Part shown: positions 53,294 to 62,482 of the stretch, in pieces
How the letters are laid out: each line of letters opens with the position of its first letter
How positions within the stretch are numbered: position 1 is the first letter of the stretch
DNA from: Pirellulaceae bacterium
GTDB lineage: Bacteria; Planctomycetota; Planctomycetia; Pirellulales; Pirellulaceae
Assembly (NCBI GenBank): GCA_028280445.1
Contig: JANQLU010000037.1
Location: 62,001-126,000, forward strand
Direction: 5' to 3'
Length of the DNA: 64,000 nt
Translations under genes and position numbers: made by a program
Notes under the pieces: generated by a model
Database searches by the model: none
Seen by the model: only the letters and a program-made list of their open reading frames with translations
What the model was told of the DNA's origin: nothing

Positions 53294-54133
53294 TTAGGCT
53301 CCTGTCGCACGCAATTCCATAAGTCGCTGCCCGGCCTCTCCGTTGACAAACTGTCGGACGCGACGATCTGGACAATCGTCCAAACCGTCTGGAGGTCCAT
53401 CATACAGGATTTGCGGTTCATCGTCTGTTAAACGCCTCAATGGAAACAGCATCACAATGCGATCTGCTACTTTTCGGGCGGTATTCATATCATGCGTCAC
53501 CACAACACTGGTGACCGGATTTCGACGGCGTGTTCGAATGATCAGTTCGTTGATCACGTCGCTCATGATGGGATCGAGTCCCGTGGTGGGTTCGTCGTAG
53601 AGAACGATTTCGGGATTCATGATCAATGCTCTAGCCAAACCGACACGTTTTCGCATTCCACCAGAGATCTCAACCGGTTTTTTGTAAACGACATCGTCCG
53701 GCAGTCCGACTTCGGCCAGTCTCGATAGCACAATGTCTTCGATTTCACTTTGCGGGTGATTTTCTCCTGATTGTTTCAGTGGGAATGCAACGTTTTGCCC
53801 GATCGTCATGCTGTCAAACAGTGCCGCGTTTTGAAAAACAAATCCGAATCGCGTTCGTTCCTGGCTCAGTTGTCTTTCGCCGAGACGGTGAATATCGCGA
53901 CCGTCAAAAATGATTTGACCCTCCGTTGGACGAATCAATCCAATCAAAGTTTTCATCAAAACTGTTTTGCCACAGCCGCTTTCACCGAGAATGACCAGCG
54001 TTTGACCGGCCGGGATCGTCAGGTTGATGTCACGCAAGATATCTTGTGTCCCAAACGAAACGGACACATCGCGGACCTCAATCAGCGGAGGCTGCTCCAG
54101 AAGGCTTTCGACAGTCGTGGCATCTAGACTCAT
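53294..54133 (-). CDS. mlaF: MlaF-type ABC transporter ATPase
   Basis: A 279-residue ATPase with Walker A GESGCGKT, Q-loop FVFQNAALFDS, signature ISGGMRKRVGLARAL, Walker B IVLYDEPTTGLDP and the switch histidine in VVTHDM. The sequence FDSMTIGQNVAFPL is typical for MlaF/Ttg2A. The ATG overlaps the mlaE stop (TAATG), so the two are coupled. Confidence 0.93.
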   Translation of the reverse strand: MSLDATTVESLLEQPPLIEVRDVSVSFGTQDILRDINLTIPAGQTLVILGESGCGKTVLMKTLIGLIRPTEGQIIFDGRDIHRLGERQLSQERTRFGFVFQNAALFDSMTIGQNVAFPLKQSGENHPQSEIEDIVLSRLAEVGLPDDVVYKKPVEISGGMRKRVGLARALIMNPEIVLYDEPTTGLDPIMSDVINELIIRTRRRNPVTSVVVTHDMNTARKVADRIVMLFPLRRLTDDEPQILYDGPPDGLDDCPDRRVRQFVNGEAGQRLMELRATGA

Positions 54134-54999
54134 TAGAACAACTGTGCTCCTGCCGGGTAGAGCGTGTAATACAGGGAATCGAGGGCGATACCGAGGAACA
54201 AATCAATGTTCAAAATCAATACGAATGAATAAACGAACGATGCCGTCGAAGCGCGACCAACACCTTCGGCACCCGGTTGGCAATTAAACCCTTGGTAACA
54301 TGCGACCATGGCAATGGCACCGCCAAAGAAAACACTTTTGATCAACCCAGAAAACAAATCAAAAGGTCCGACAAATTGAGCCGTGTTTGCCCAATAATGG
54401 TGAATGTCGATGCCCAGAATGTTCACGCTGTAAAAATGTCCGCCAGCCACTCCCATAAAATCGGCCATAATCGTCAGCATTGGGATCATAAAGATGCAGG
54501 CCAAAAATCTGGGAACGACCAGGTAGCGAATGGGATTGGCACCCATACTCGACAACGCATCGATCTGTTCGGTAACCCGCATGGTACCCAATTCGGCGGC
54601 CATGGCGCTGCCTACACGGCCCGCCAGCATTGTCGCTGCTAAAACGGGTCCCAGTTCGCGAACCAATGTCATGTTGATGACCGCGCCCAATCGCGTTTCC
54701 AATCCAAGTTGACGGAATTGAAAATGACTTTGTACGGCCAAAACCATTCCAATAAAAGTTCCCGTGAGTGCGATCACAGGCAGGCTAGAAACTCCGACCT
54801 GGTAAAAATTTGGAAATAGGGTGTCACGCCGCGGCAGTCTTGTGAACATCCAGACTGTCGTCTGCCAACAAAACAAGGCAAACGCCCCAGTCGCCAAAAC
54901 GCCATTGATGACGACTTTGCCCCAATCTGCGATAAAATCGAACAGGAAACCGAAAAGGCCCGGGCGTCGTTGTTCGTCAGCTGCAGGAATGGAAGACAT
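54133..54999 (-). CDS. mlaE: MlaE-type ABC permease
   Basis: A 288-residue permease with about five or six helices. Family blocks are [49 protein letters not shown]-type (in parts) and [20 protein letters not shown]. An N-terminal helical cap precedes the first helix. ATG at 54999 is used; a TTG five codons upstream is possible. First gene of the operon mlaE-mlaF-mlaD. Confidence 0.93.
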   Translation of the reverse strand: [288 protein letters not shown]

Positions 55000-55434
55000 C
55001 TTTTTACTTGGCAACTCGTATTAAAAATGTTGCGGTCGCGGCGCGGTTGAAATTGGTAACGCAAAATCTGTTTCCGTGGCTCGGCGGGAGCCTCGCCCTC
55101 CCGGTTTGCGCATATCGGTCGCAAATATTCGCACATCATCTTTATTCGTCAGTTCAAAATGAAACGTTCAGGTAATTTTTGACGATTACCAAAAGTTTAT
55201 GGCGGTCGCATGGAGACGGTGCTAGCGGAGTAGGGCCGGTTCCTACCGGCCATTTGGTTAGACAGGCCGGTGGGAACCGGCCCTACGCCTACCGATCTGG
55301 GCGACATATTAGCGGGGCCCACGATATCGCATGTTCGCGCTATTTCCCGTCCCTCGCTCACACGTCGGGTTATGATTGCAGGAAGTTTCGGCTGATTGGC
55401 CGGTGGGAACCGGCCCTACGCCTACCGCCAGCAC
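55000..55434. repeat. Repeat cluster upstream of mlaE
   Basis: A 435-base gap with no gene. It holds a D arm at 55078-55104 (GCTCGGCGGGAGCCTCGCCC), a full A hairpin at 55230-55286, an F-like word at 55345-55359 and a half A arm at 55398-55419 (GGCCGGTGGGAACCGGCC). The last lies 15 bases after the stop of the DUF1338 gene. The mlaE promoter must be within the first part; no box is clear. Confidence 0.75.
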
Positions 55435-56340
55435 CTACCGAGTTTGATGAGAATACGTACTCTCAAAAATTTTGTCGGCGTTGTCTGCCTCGAAGCCTTC
55501 GCGGCGATGTTCGCGCCGAATTTCGTTGGCGGGTAGATTGCGAAATTCTGGTAAAACCCGTCGTTCGGCGAATTCGACATACGACCCTGAGATTTCTTTA
55601 GTGATGACCGAACCTGCGCTGTCAGGAAATTCAGCTGAAACCATTTCTGCGACGGTCGAACTTTGCAACAGCAACCCATCGGCACTTTGCTTGATTTCTC
55701 CTCCTGAATCATTGAGATGAAATCCACTGTCGATCAGGAACTGATTAAATTTATCGATCGAATTCCAGGGTTCGGGCAAATTATGAATGCTGACCGTAAA
55801 GTGATTGAGGTAGTAGCGATTGTAAATTGCCCAGCCAGCGTATTCACTTTCAGTTTGCAGTTGCGCGTATTCAGCCCAGTTGGGTGTTGACCAAAGCGGT
55901 TGGTGGAGAAAGGTGTCAATGGCACGGCCATCATTCAAATCGATGTGATCGACGGGGTCGCTGTCCACCTGGTCCGTATATTTTCGAACGATATCCTGGG
56001 ATGCCTGGCTCAGGTCATCGACCCTCAATTCGCTGATGAAGACCCTGGGCAAAAGATCGGTCGGCGGCGAGTACCAAAATGCGTTCAATTTTTTTTTCGC
56101 GAAGTCATACGAATCCCGTTTTTCGAACCCGTGGTGCAAAAATATTTTTTCGAGGGATGCTATTCCCAGATGCGGGACTCCCAGTGTGCGAAAAGCAATG
56201 TGATCATTTTCGATTTCGGACGCGTTTGAAATGATTCGGGCGGCAATCATTTTTTCGATCACTCGCCCGACATCGGGAACGCGTTGTTGATACCGTCGCA
56301 TCAAACCGTCTAAAAAAAATTCGACCACCGAGTTGGACAT
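55435..56340 (-). CDS. DUF1338 protein, 2-oxoadipate dioxygenase/decarboxylase-like
   Basis: A 301-residue protein of the DUF1338 family (HglS/YdcJ relatives). Signatures: DHIAFRTLGVPHLGI with a metal-binding histidine, FWYSPPTDLLPRVFISEL, then LNHFTVSIHNL with another histidine, and GSYVEFAERRVLPEF with a likely metal-binding glutamate. HglS converts 2-oxoadipate to D-2-hydroxyglutarate with Fe(II). This is the short form, and the substrate may differ. ATG at 56340 with AGGTAA fits family starts better than an ATG 21 codons upstream. Confidence 0.82.
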   Translation of the reverse strand: MSNSVVEFFLDGLMRRYQQRVPDVGRVIEKMIAARIISNASEIENDHIAFRTLGVPHLGIASLEKIFLHHGFEKRDSYDFAKKKLNAFWYSPPTDLLPRVFISELRVDDLSQASQDIVRKYTDQVDSDPVDHIDLNDGRAIDTFLHQPLWSTPNWAEYAQLQTESEYAGWAIYNRYYLNHFTVSIHNLPEPWNSIDKFNQFLIDSGFHLNDSGGEIKQSADGLLLQSSTVAEMVSAEFPDSAGSVITKEISGSYVEFAERRVLPEFRNLPANEIRREHRREGFEADNADKIFESTYSHQTR

Positions 56341-56464
56341 GAGAGCTGTTACCTGTTTTTGAAATGGGGCGTTGTAAGAGAAATTGCGAACGACATATTG
56401 CATCCTAGAGTGGTGGCTGTCCGCGTCAATCGCTGTTCAAAAAAATGGGTGCTTCGTGCTTGTG

Positions 56465-56519
56465 GTAGGGCCGGTTCCCACCGGCCAATGAAAAAATGGC
56501 CGGTGGGAACCGGCCCTAC
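56465..56519. repeat. A repeat, hairpin
   Basis: GTAGGGCCGGTTCCCACCGG and CCGGTGGGAACCGGCCCTAC (arms cut) around a short A-rich loop. It ends five bases before the stop of the zinc-ribbon gene. Confidence 0.88.
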
Positions 56520-56523
56520 TAAT

Positions 56524-57123
56524 TCAACACAACCGTTCGATCAACGACTGAACGTCGTCTTGTCCAAATCCGATGGCGTTTGCGAATTGCTGAATGCGAA
56601 ACTGCACGTCTGCGGCGTTTTCGCCGTCGCGGCGGAGTTTGCTGGTGGCTTCCAAGATTGCAGTGCGTTTTTCGACGGGCAATGGATCGCTGCGCCGCGA
56701 AACGAACAGCAGCCATTCTCCTTGTTCAGATTGCATGACGAATTCTCGAAGCGACTGTTGAAACAAATCCGCGTTTTCGGCTACGAGTTCGGTTGAAATC
56801 AAATTGAGTGACGCGTCGTCGGTGAATTCATAGAATCTCAAAAATCCTCCGACAATTTCGATAATGCGTCGCTGGACTTCGGATTCGTGTTGCACCGCCG
56901 CTTTTTTGAGGTCGTTGGGGTAAAACTCGTTGCGGCAGCTCAAACAACGCGGAACGATACTCTCGTCGGTAACCGGCCAGATCGGCATTCGCAGAAAGGC
57001 AAAATAGGTCCGTTCGTTGCGAAATTCGATCGTCCGCTCCGTCTGACAAGTTGGACAGTAGAGGAATTGTGCCGAAGCGCTTTTGCTGATCGGTTCAAAA
57101 GAAAAAATCCTGAAGAATTTCAC
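56524..57123 (-). CDS. Zinc-ribbon protein of unknown function
   Basis: A 199-residue soluble protein. Two cysteine pairs, CPTC (about 23-26) and CLSC (about 60-63), form a zinc ribbon around LPMPIWPVTDE-like strands. The rest is helical with an acidic, leucine-rich pattern (DLFQQSLREFVMQSEQGEW). It starts with GTG. It is last in the fatty acid cluster, 48 bases downstream of fabF, so a link to lipid synthesis or its control is possible but unproven. Confidence 0.7.
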   Translation of the reverse strand: MKFFRIFSFEPISKSASAQFLYCPTCQTERTIEFRNERTYFAFLRMPIWPVTDESIVPRCLSCRNEFYPNDLKKAAVQHESEVQRRIIEIVGGFLRFYEFTDDASLNLISTELVAENADLFQQSLREFVMQSEQGEWLLFVSRRSDPLPVEKRTAILEATSKLRRDGENAADVQFRIQQFANAIGFGQDDVQSLIERLC

Positions 57124-57171
57124 GATGATCGATTTACCAGAATCGCGGATGAACGATGACTGATCGTTAGC

Positions 57172-58413
57172 TTAATCGACAAATTTTTTGACAACGATAC
57201 TGGCATTGTGTCCACCAAAGCCAAAACTGTTGCTCATCGCCGATTGAATTGCTTTTTCGACCGCTGTGTTGGGTGTGTAATTGAGGTCACATTCGGGGTC
57301 CTGGTTATCGATGTTGATGGTCGGAGGAACAATGCCTTTTTCCATCGCCTTGATCGACAAAACCAGTTCAATTCCGCCGCTGGCTCCGAGGGAATGCCCC
57401 AACTGGCTTTTGGTGCTGCTGATGGCGACGTCAAACGCATGTTGCCCGAACACCTGTTTGACTGCCCGCGTTTCGGCAACGTCTCCCAGTGGCGTACTGG
57501 TGCCGTGAGCGTTGATGTAATCGATTTCCGTTGGCTGTAACCCAGAATCATCGAGCGCCACCTGCATGGCGCGAGCGGCACCGGTGCCCTGTTCGTCAGG
57601 TTGCGTGATATGTCCGGCATCACAGCTGGATCCAAATCCGACGACCTCGGCATATATTTTGGCACCACGGGATTTGGCAGATTCCAGCGATTCGAATACG
57701 AGGATTCCGGCGCCTTCGGAAAATACGAATCCATCGCGATCTTGGTCAAACGGACGGCTGGCCTTGGAAGCTTCCGGGTTGCGACTGAGTGCTCTCATGT
57801 TTTGAAACGCGGCCAAGCCCATGCGGGTCAAGGCAGCCTCGGCGCCACCGGTGATCACGACATCGCACATGCCGTTTCGAATCATATTGAAACTGTCGCC
57901 GATGGCGTTGGTCGCGCTGGCGCAGGCGGTTGCGACAGAATAGCAAGGGCCTTTGAGGCCGTATCGAATTGCGACATTTCCTCCCGCCGCGTTGAGCATG
58001 ATTTTTGGAATGGTCAACGGCGAAACACGATCGGGACTCCGCGTGACCAGTCGGATCAACTGTTCCTCAATCGTTCCCAAACCGCCGATGCCAGAACCCA
58101 AAATGCACGAACCTCGTCGTGGGTCTGGCAAATTGGAAAAATCGATTCCGGAATCATCGACCGCTTCGGCTGCCGCGTAGACAGCGAATTGAGAAAAACG
58201 GTCAATCCGTTTGATTTCTTTTGCATCAATATGTTTTGATGCATCCCAATCTGGGATATCACCGGCAACGGTTACCTTGAAATCCGAAACATCAAAAAGC
58301 GTCACATTATGAATGCCGCTTTCACCGGCGCATGCGCGTTGAAAGCACTGGTCAACATCGCAGCCAAGTGGTGAAACGACTCCCAAACCGGTGACGACAA
58401 CACGCCGTTCCAT
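57172..58413 (-). CDS. fabF: 3-oxoacyl-ACP synthase II (KAS II)
   Basis: A 413-residue condensing enzyme that lengthens acyl-ACP. The Cys-His-His triad is Cys164 (TACASATNA), His303 (NAHGTSTP) and His340 (KSQLGHSLGASG). ATG at 58413 with GAGG six bases upstream. The gene follows acpP after 31 bases. Confidence 0.96.
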   Translation of the reverse strand: MERRVVVTGLGVVSPLGCDVDQCFQRACAGESGIHNVTLFDVSDFKVTVAGDIPDWDASKHIDAKEIKRIDRFSQFAVYAAAEAVDDSGIDFSNLPDPRRGSCILGSGIGGLGTIEEQLIRLVTRSPDRVSPLTIPKIMLNAAGGNVAIRYGLKGPCYSVATACASATNAIGDSFNMIRNGMCDVVITGGAEAALTRMGLAAFQNMRALSRNPEASKASRPFDQDRDGFVFSEGAGILVFESLESAKSRGAKIYAEVVGFGSSCDAGHITQPDEQGTGAARAMQVALDDSGLQPTEIDYINAHGTSTPLGDVAETRAVKQVFGQHAFDVAISSTKSQLGHSLGASGGIELVLSIKAMEKGIVPPTINIDNQDPECDLNYTPNTAVEKAIQSAMSNSFGFGGHNASIVVKKFVD

Positions 58414-58444
58414 TGTCACCCTCGTTTACCGCAAAAGGTAAAAC

Positions 58445-58681
58445 CTACTCAGATGCTTTTTCGATATGATCGATGGCTTCGCCGACAGTTTGAATGCCTT
58501 CGGCCACGTCATCAGGAATGCTGATCTCGAACTCTTCTTCGAGTTCCATGACCAATTCAACTGTATCCAGAGAATCAGCGCCAAGATCATTTACAAAATG
58601 AGATTCACGTTTGATTTTTTCTTTTTCGACACCGAGTTGCTCGGCGACGATGTCAATGACACGTTCTTCGATTGATGCCAT
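58445..58681 (-). CDS. acpP: Acyl carrier protein
   Basis: A 78-residue acidic helical protein. Ser37 in [12 protein letters not shown] takes the 4-phosphopantetheine arm that carries fatty acyl groups. GGGAGGA lies before the ATG. A 176-base gap to fabG upstream may hold a second promoter. Confidence 0.97.
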   Translation of the reverse strand: MASIEERVIDIVAEQLGVEKEKIKRESHFVNDLGADSLDTVELVMELEEEFEISIPDDVAEGIQTVGEAIDHIEKASE

Positions 58682-58857
58682 TAAAATCGTCCTCCCAATA
58701 TTATTTTTTTAATTCGATAATTTGATTCGTAAAAACGAACCAATTCTTGATTGTTTCCATAAACGCGTAAAGCACAAACGAAACAAGATAGAGCATTTCC
58801 ATAAAACGGGTCAAGTGATCAAAGGCGTCTAAATCGGCCTTAAATCCGTCTAAGTGT

Positions 58858-59619
58858 CTACCCTGTCATGCCTCCATCGACCGCCAAAACCTGTCCCGTG
58901 ACATACTTTGCCGCCGGACTTGCCAAAAACAATACACATGCGGCGACATCTTCGGGTGCTCCCAGCCGATTTGCCGGAATGCGTTTTTTGATCTCATCGC
59001 CAGCCGCCTCGACCAACCCAGATGTCATATCGGTTTCGATAAACCCTGGGGCAACAGCGTTGACCGTCACTTTTCGCTTTGCAAGTTCTTTACTCAAACT
59101 GCGGGTGAGCCCGATCATTCCGGCTTTGGAGGCGGAGTAGTTGGTCTGACCGGCGTTGCCAATCAGCCCGCTGACGCTGGAGATATTGATGATTCGCCCG
59201 TAACGCGCCCGCATCATCGCTTTGGCAGCGGCTCGACTAAACAGGAACGTCCCGCGCAAATTAGTTGCGATGACGTCGTCCCATTGTTCATCACTCATGA
59301 CCGGGAGCAACGTGTCACGTGTAATCCCGGCGTTGTTGACGACGATATGGATTTTGTCGTTTTCCGTGATCGAATCGAAAAACTCATTCACTTGATCCCC
59401 ATCGGTCACGCTGATCGCATGTGCCTGGGCTTGGCCGCCAGCGGATTCAATTTGCGAAACGGTATCGGCCAGTTTGTCAGCGTTGCGCGCGACGCAAAAT
59501 ACTTTGGCACCCGCTTTGCCCAGCGCAATCGCGATCTCTTTCCCCAGACCTTGCGACGCTCCGGTGACGATGGCGTTTTGCCCGCTCAAATCAACTTTCA
59601 GTGTTTCGTAATCTGACAT
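58858..59619 (-). CDS. fabG: 3-oxoacyl-ACP reductase
   Basis: A 253-residue SDR. NADPH loop TGASQGLG (19-26), NNAG (95-98), catalytic Ser148, Tyr161 and Lys165 (NYSASKAG) and the C-terminal ending VTGQVLAVDGGMTG are all typical of FabG. It reduces 3-oxoacyl-ACP after each FabF step. Confidence 0.96.
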   Translation of the reverse strand: MSDYETLKVDLSGQNAIVTGASQGLGKEIAIALGKAGAKVFCVARNADKLADTVSQIESAGGQAQAHAISVTDGDQVNEFFDSITENDKIHIVVNNAGITRDTLLPVMSDEQWDDVIATNLRGTFLFSRAAAKAMMRARYGRIINISSVSGLIGNAGQTNYSASKAGMIGLTRSLSKELAKRKVTVNAVAPGFIETDMTSGLVEAAGDEIKKRIPANRLGAPEDVAACVLFLASPAAKYVTGQVLAVDGGMTG

Positions 59620-59637
59620 ATCGCTTTCTATGATTGT

Positions 59638-60549
59638 TTATGCAAAGACGTTTTCGCAAGGAATTTTGCGATTAATACGTTTGAGTAATCCTTTGAGTAC
59701 TTTGCCCGTCCCAATTTCGTAAAACGTTTCAACACCCTGTTCGATCAGGTAATCCATCGATGGGTGCCACTGAACCGGCGAACAAACTTGCTGAATTAAA
59801 ATTTCTCGAATTTCATCAGGCGCTTGATGAGGTTGTGCATCGACATTTGAAATCACGGGAATGCGAGGTGGTTTGATTTCGACATCAGCCAAAGCCGCCG
59901 TTAATTTTTCAACCGCCGAACCCATCAGCGAAGTGTGAAACGCGCCGGCCACCGTCAATTCGATGGTTCGCATGGCACCCGCTTCGGTGGCAGGACCATC
60001 GACTCGGGCACAAGCCGTTTTATGACCGGAAACCACAATGTTACCGGGACACAGCAGATTGGCAATTTGAAGTACCTCGCCGTCCTGGCGAACCACGTCG
60101 CATATCTGGTTGATGGCGTCGACGTCCAGCCCGAGAATGCTGACCATCGAACTGGGCACTTCATCGGCGGCGGCTTGCATCGCATCACCGCGCTGCTGGA
60201 CGAGTCGCAATCCGTCTTCGAAACTCATGGCGTCTGCGAAAACCATGGCCGTGTACTCGCCCAGGCTCAAACCTGCAGCGAATTGGGCGCTTTCGACGAT
60301 TTCCGGAGACGATTGTTTCAATGACTCGAGCGCCGCGAGCGAACTGACGAACAAACCGGGTTGGCTTCGATTGGTCAGGTTGATTTCCTCAGCAGGCCCT
60401 TCGAAGCAGATTTTGGCCAAATCATAGCCTAAAATCTCGTTGGCTGAATCAAACAGCGATTTGGCAGCAGGCAGCGTCTCGTAGAGCTGTTTACCCATGC
60501 CGACGGTCTGGGCGCCTTGTCCGGGAAATAGGAAAGCCGTTTTGGTCAC
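59638..60549 (-). CDS. fabD: Malonyl-CoA:ACP transacylase
   Basis: A 303-residue enzyme that loads malonate on ACP. FLFPGQGAQTVGMG at the start, nucleophile Ser95 in GLSLGEY, and the catalytic histidine in VAGAFHTSLM identify it. The GTG at 60549 gives the standard N-terminus (TKTAFLFPG); a TTG 69 bases upstream would add 23 residues not found in the family. First gene of the fab cluster; fabH and plsX are not seen. Confidence 0.94.
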   Translation of the reverse strand: MTKTAFLFPGQGAQTVGMGKQLYETLPAAKSLFDSANEILGYDLAKICFEGPAEEINLTNRSQPGLFVSSLAALESLKQSSPEIVESAQFAAGLSLGEYTAMVFADAMSFEDGLRLVQQRGDAMQAAADEVPSSMVSILGLDVDAINQICDVVRQDGEVLQIANLLCPGNIVVSGHKTACARVDGPATEAGAMRTIELTVAGAFHTSLMGSAVEKLTAALADVEIKPPRIPVISNVDAQPHQAPDEIREILIQQVCSPVQWHPSMDYLIEQGVETFYEIGTGKVLKGLLKRINRKIPCENVFA

Positions 60550-60722
60550 GTTGTTCGGTGTTCTCGTGATTTCTGTTGGTGTCTGATTGGAATCGAGTAT
60601 TAGAACAAATACATTCAATTTCGACGAGGCGGTCGAAAGTGCGAATTTCCAGATATTCCAGCCAAATTTTGAGGCGTTTTACGCGATTGACGTTCGGATA
60701 ACCGGTTTAGACAAAGCGAAAG

Positions 60723-62330
60723 ATGATGGTCGAGCAAAATAGCCAGCAGAAGCGCCGTGGCGGGTTGAATCATGGGGTATTTTGGCCGCCATTTTTGTTG
60801 CTGATCGCAGCTGTTGTTTTGAATTTTGTCGCTCCGACTCGGTTCAACCAGTTCACAACTGGATTAAACGACTGGATCCTGGCCAATTTTGGCTGGTTCT
60901 TTTTGGTCGTTGGTTTTCTGGCGGTTTTGTTGTGCCTGGTGATCTGTTTTTCGAAATTCGCATCGGTACGGATTGGCGGCGAACATGCCGAACCGTTGAT
61001 GCCGATGTGGAATTGGTTTGCCATCACCGTTTGTACGACGATCGCGGTGGGGATTTTATTGTGGGCCACCGCCGAACCATTGACGCATTTGACAAAACCG
61101 CCAGCTTCAAAGGGCCTGGAGCCGCGCAGCGCCGATGCGGCAAGGTTTGCGATGTCATCAATGTATTTGCACTGGACGTTCACGCCGTACGCCATTTACG
61201 CGGTTGCGTCGCTGATGTTTGGGTTTGCGTTTTACAACATGAAAAAACCCTTTAGCCTCGGCTCGCCGCTGACTCCCGTAATTGGAGATACTGGGGCCAA
61301 AGCTACTGGAAATCTGATCGATGCGATTTGTCTGTATTCACTGGTTGCCGGAATGGCCGCTTCGTTAGGCGGAGGGATTTTGATTTTGGCTGGCGGCCTT
61401 GGCCATCTGTTTCCCACGATTCCGTCCAAATCGCCAGTGGTCTGGGCGATCATTGCCGCGGTCATCATTGCCACATTTGTAATCTCAAGTGCCAGTGGGT
61501 TGATGCGTGGGATTCGAATTTTGTCATCGATTAACACATATGCTTTGTTCGCGCTGGCGATTTTTATTTTGTTGTTTGGGCCAACCGTTTTTATTTTGAG
61601 TTTTGGTTTGGAAGCGTTCGGTTGTTACATCACCGATTTTTTCAAATCGAATTTGTTCGCGGACTCACTGGCAGGTTTGCAAACGGACGAATCTGGCAAA
61701 CCGTTGAAATCCTGGTCGCAAAGCTGGACCATTTTTTATTGGGCGGTCTGGATGGCGTGGACGCCGGTGACGGCCTGTTTTCTTGGACGCATTGCCTACG
61801 GTCGCACGGTGCGACAATTTATGTTGGTTAATTTTATTTTGCCTTCGTTGTTTGGTGCCGTGTGGATGGCAATTTTCAGTGGAACGGCGATTCACCTGGA
61901 ATTGTTTGAAAATGCGGAACTTTCGAGCCATTTGGTGGCCGATGAAAATGGCAAACAACATCTAGAAACGGTAACGATCGGAATGTTCGGCCATTTTCCG
62001 TTGACTGTTGTGTTGGTTGTGTTTTATGTCTGCAGCACGTTTATTTGCTTTGTGACGTCGGCCGATTCGAATACCACGGCAATGGCCGCGATTAGCTCAA
62101 CAGGTATTTCCCCTGACAATTCCGAAGGCGGTATCGGGACCAAGATCGCTTGGGGAGTGACCGTAGGACTGGTGGCATGGGTGATGATCAGTTTTGCCGA
62201 TATCAATGGGATCAAGATAATTTCGACCCTTGGCGGATTTCCCGCCGCGTTTTTGATCCTGATCGTGATTGCCGCGCTGTTTCGGGTGACGATCAATTAC
62301 GAAAAATACAATTTGATTGATCAAAAGTAG
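60723..62330 (+). CDS. BCCT family betaine/choline/carnitine transporter
   Basis: A 535-residue transporter with about 12 helices. Typical blocks are WATAEPLTHLTKPP, YLHWTFTPYAIYAVASLMFGF (in parts), WTIFYWAVWMAWTPVTACFLGRIA and GRTVRQFMLVNFILP. The helix 8 tryptophan-rich box usual in the family (WTxFYWxWW) is present with a V and M at two sites. Substrate is likely a quaternary amine such as glycine betaine; coupling ion unknown. The TAG stop lies inside an A repeat. Divergent from fabD. Confidence 0.9.
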   Translation: MMVEQNSQQKRRGGLNHGVFWPPFLLLIAAVVLNFVAPTRFNQFTTGLNDWILANFGWFFLVVGFLAVLLCLVICFSKFASVRIGGEHAEPLMPMWNWFAITVCTTIAVGILLWATAEPLTHLTKPPASKGLEPRSADAARFAMSSMYLHWTFTPYAIYAVASLMFGFAFYNMKKPFSLGSPLTPVIGDTGAKATGNLIDAICLYSLVAGMAASLGGGILILAGGLGHLFPTIPSKSPVVWAIIAAVIIATFVISSASGLMRGIRILSSINTYALFALAIFILLFGPTVFILSFGLEAFGCYITDFFKSNLFADSLAGLQTDESGKPLKSWSQSWTIFYWAVWMAWTPVTACFLGRIAYGRTVRQFMLVNFILPSLFGAVWMAIFSGTAIHLELFENAELSSHLVADENGKQHLETVTIGMFGHFPLTVVLVVFYVCSTFICFVTSADSNTTAMAAISSTGISPDNSEGGIGTKIAWGVTVGLVAWVMISFADINGIKIISTLGGFPAAFLILIVIAALFRVTINYEKYNLIDQK

Positions 62331-62384
62331 GGCCGGTTCCCACCGGCCGTTTTATTGGATTTGGCCGGTGGCAACTGACCCTAC
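62327..62384. repeat. A repeat supplying a stop codon
   Basis: GTAGGGCCGGTTCCCACCGG opens the left arm; its first bases include the TAG stop (62328-62330) of the transporter gene. The right arm is degenerate (GGCCGGTGGCAACTGACCCT). Confidence 0.85.
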
Positions 62385-62391
62385 TTCCACT

Positions 62392-62464
62392 GATACAAGC
62401 ACGAAGCGCGAGCGAGTGGTTTGACCGCACAAAACCACTCGCTCGCGCGTCGTGCTTGTAAGAT
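62392..62464. repeat. B repeat, hairpin
   Basis: GATACAAGCACGAAGCGCG and GAGCGAGTGGTTT face AAACCACTCGCTCGC and GCGTCGTGCTTGTAAGATTC around TGACCGCACA. Near-identical to the element at 7391-7466. Confidence 0.88.
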
Positions 62465-62482
62465 TCACGTTTTATTTAGATC

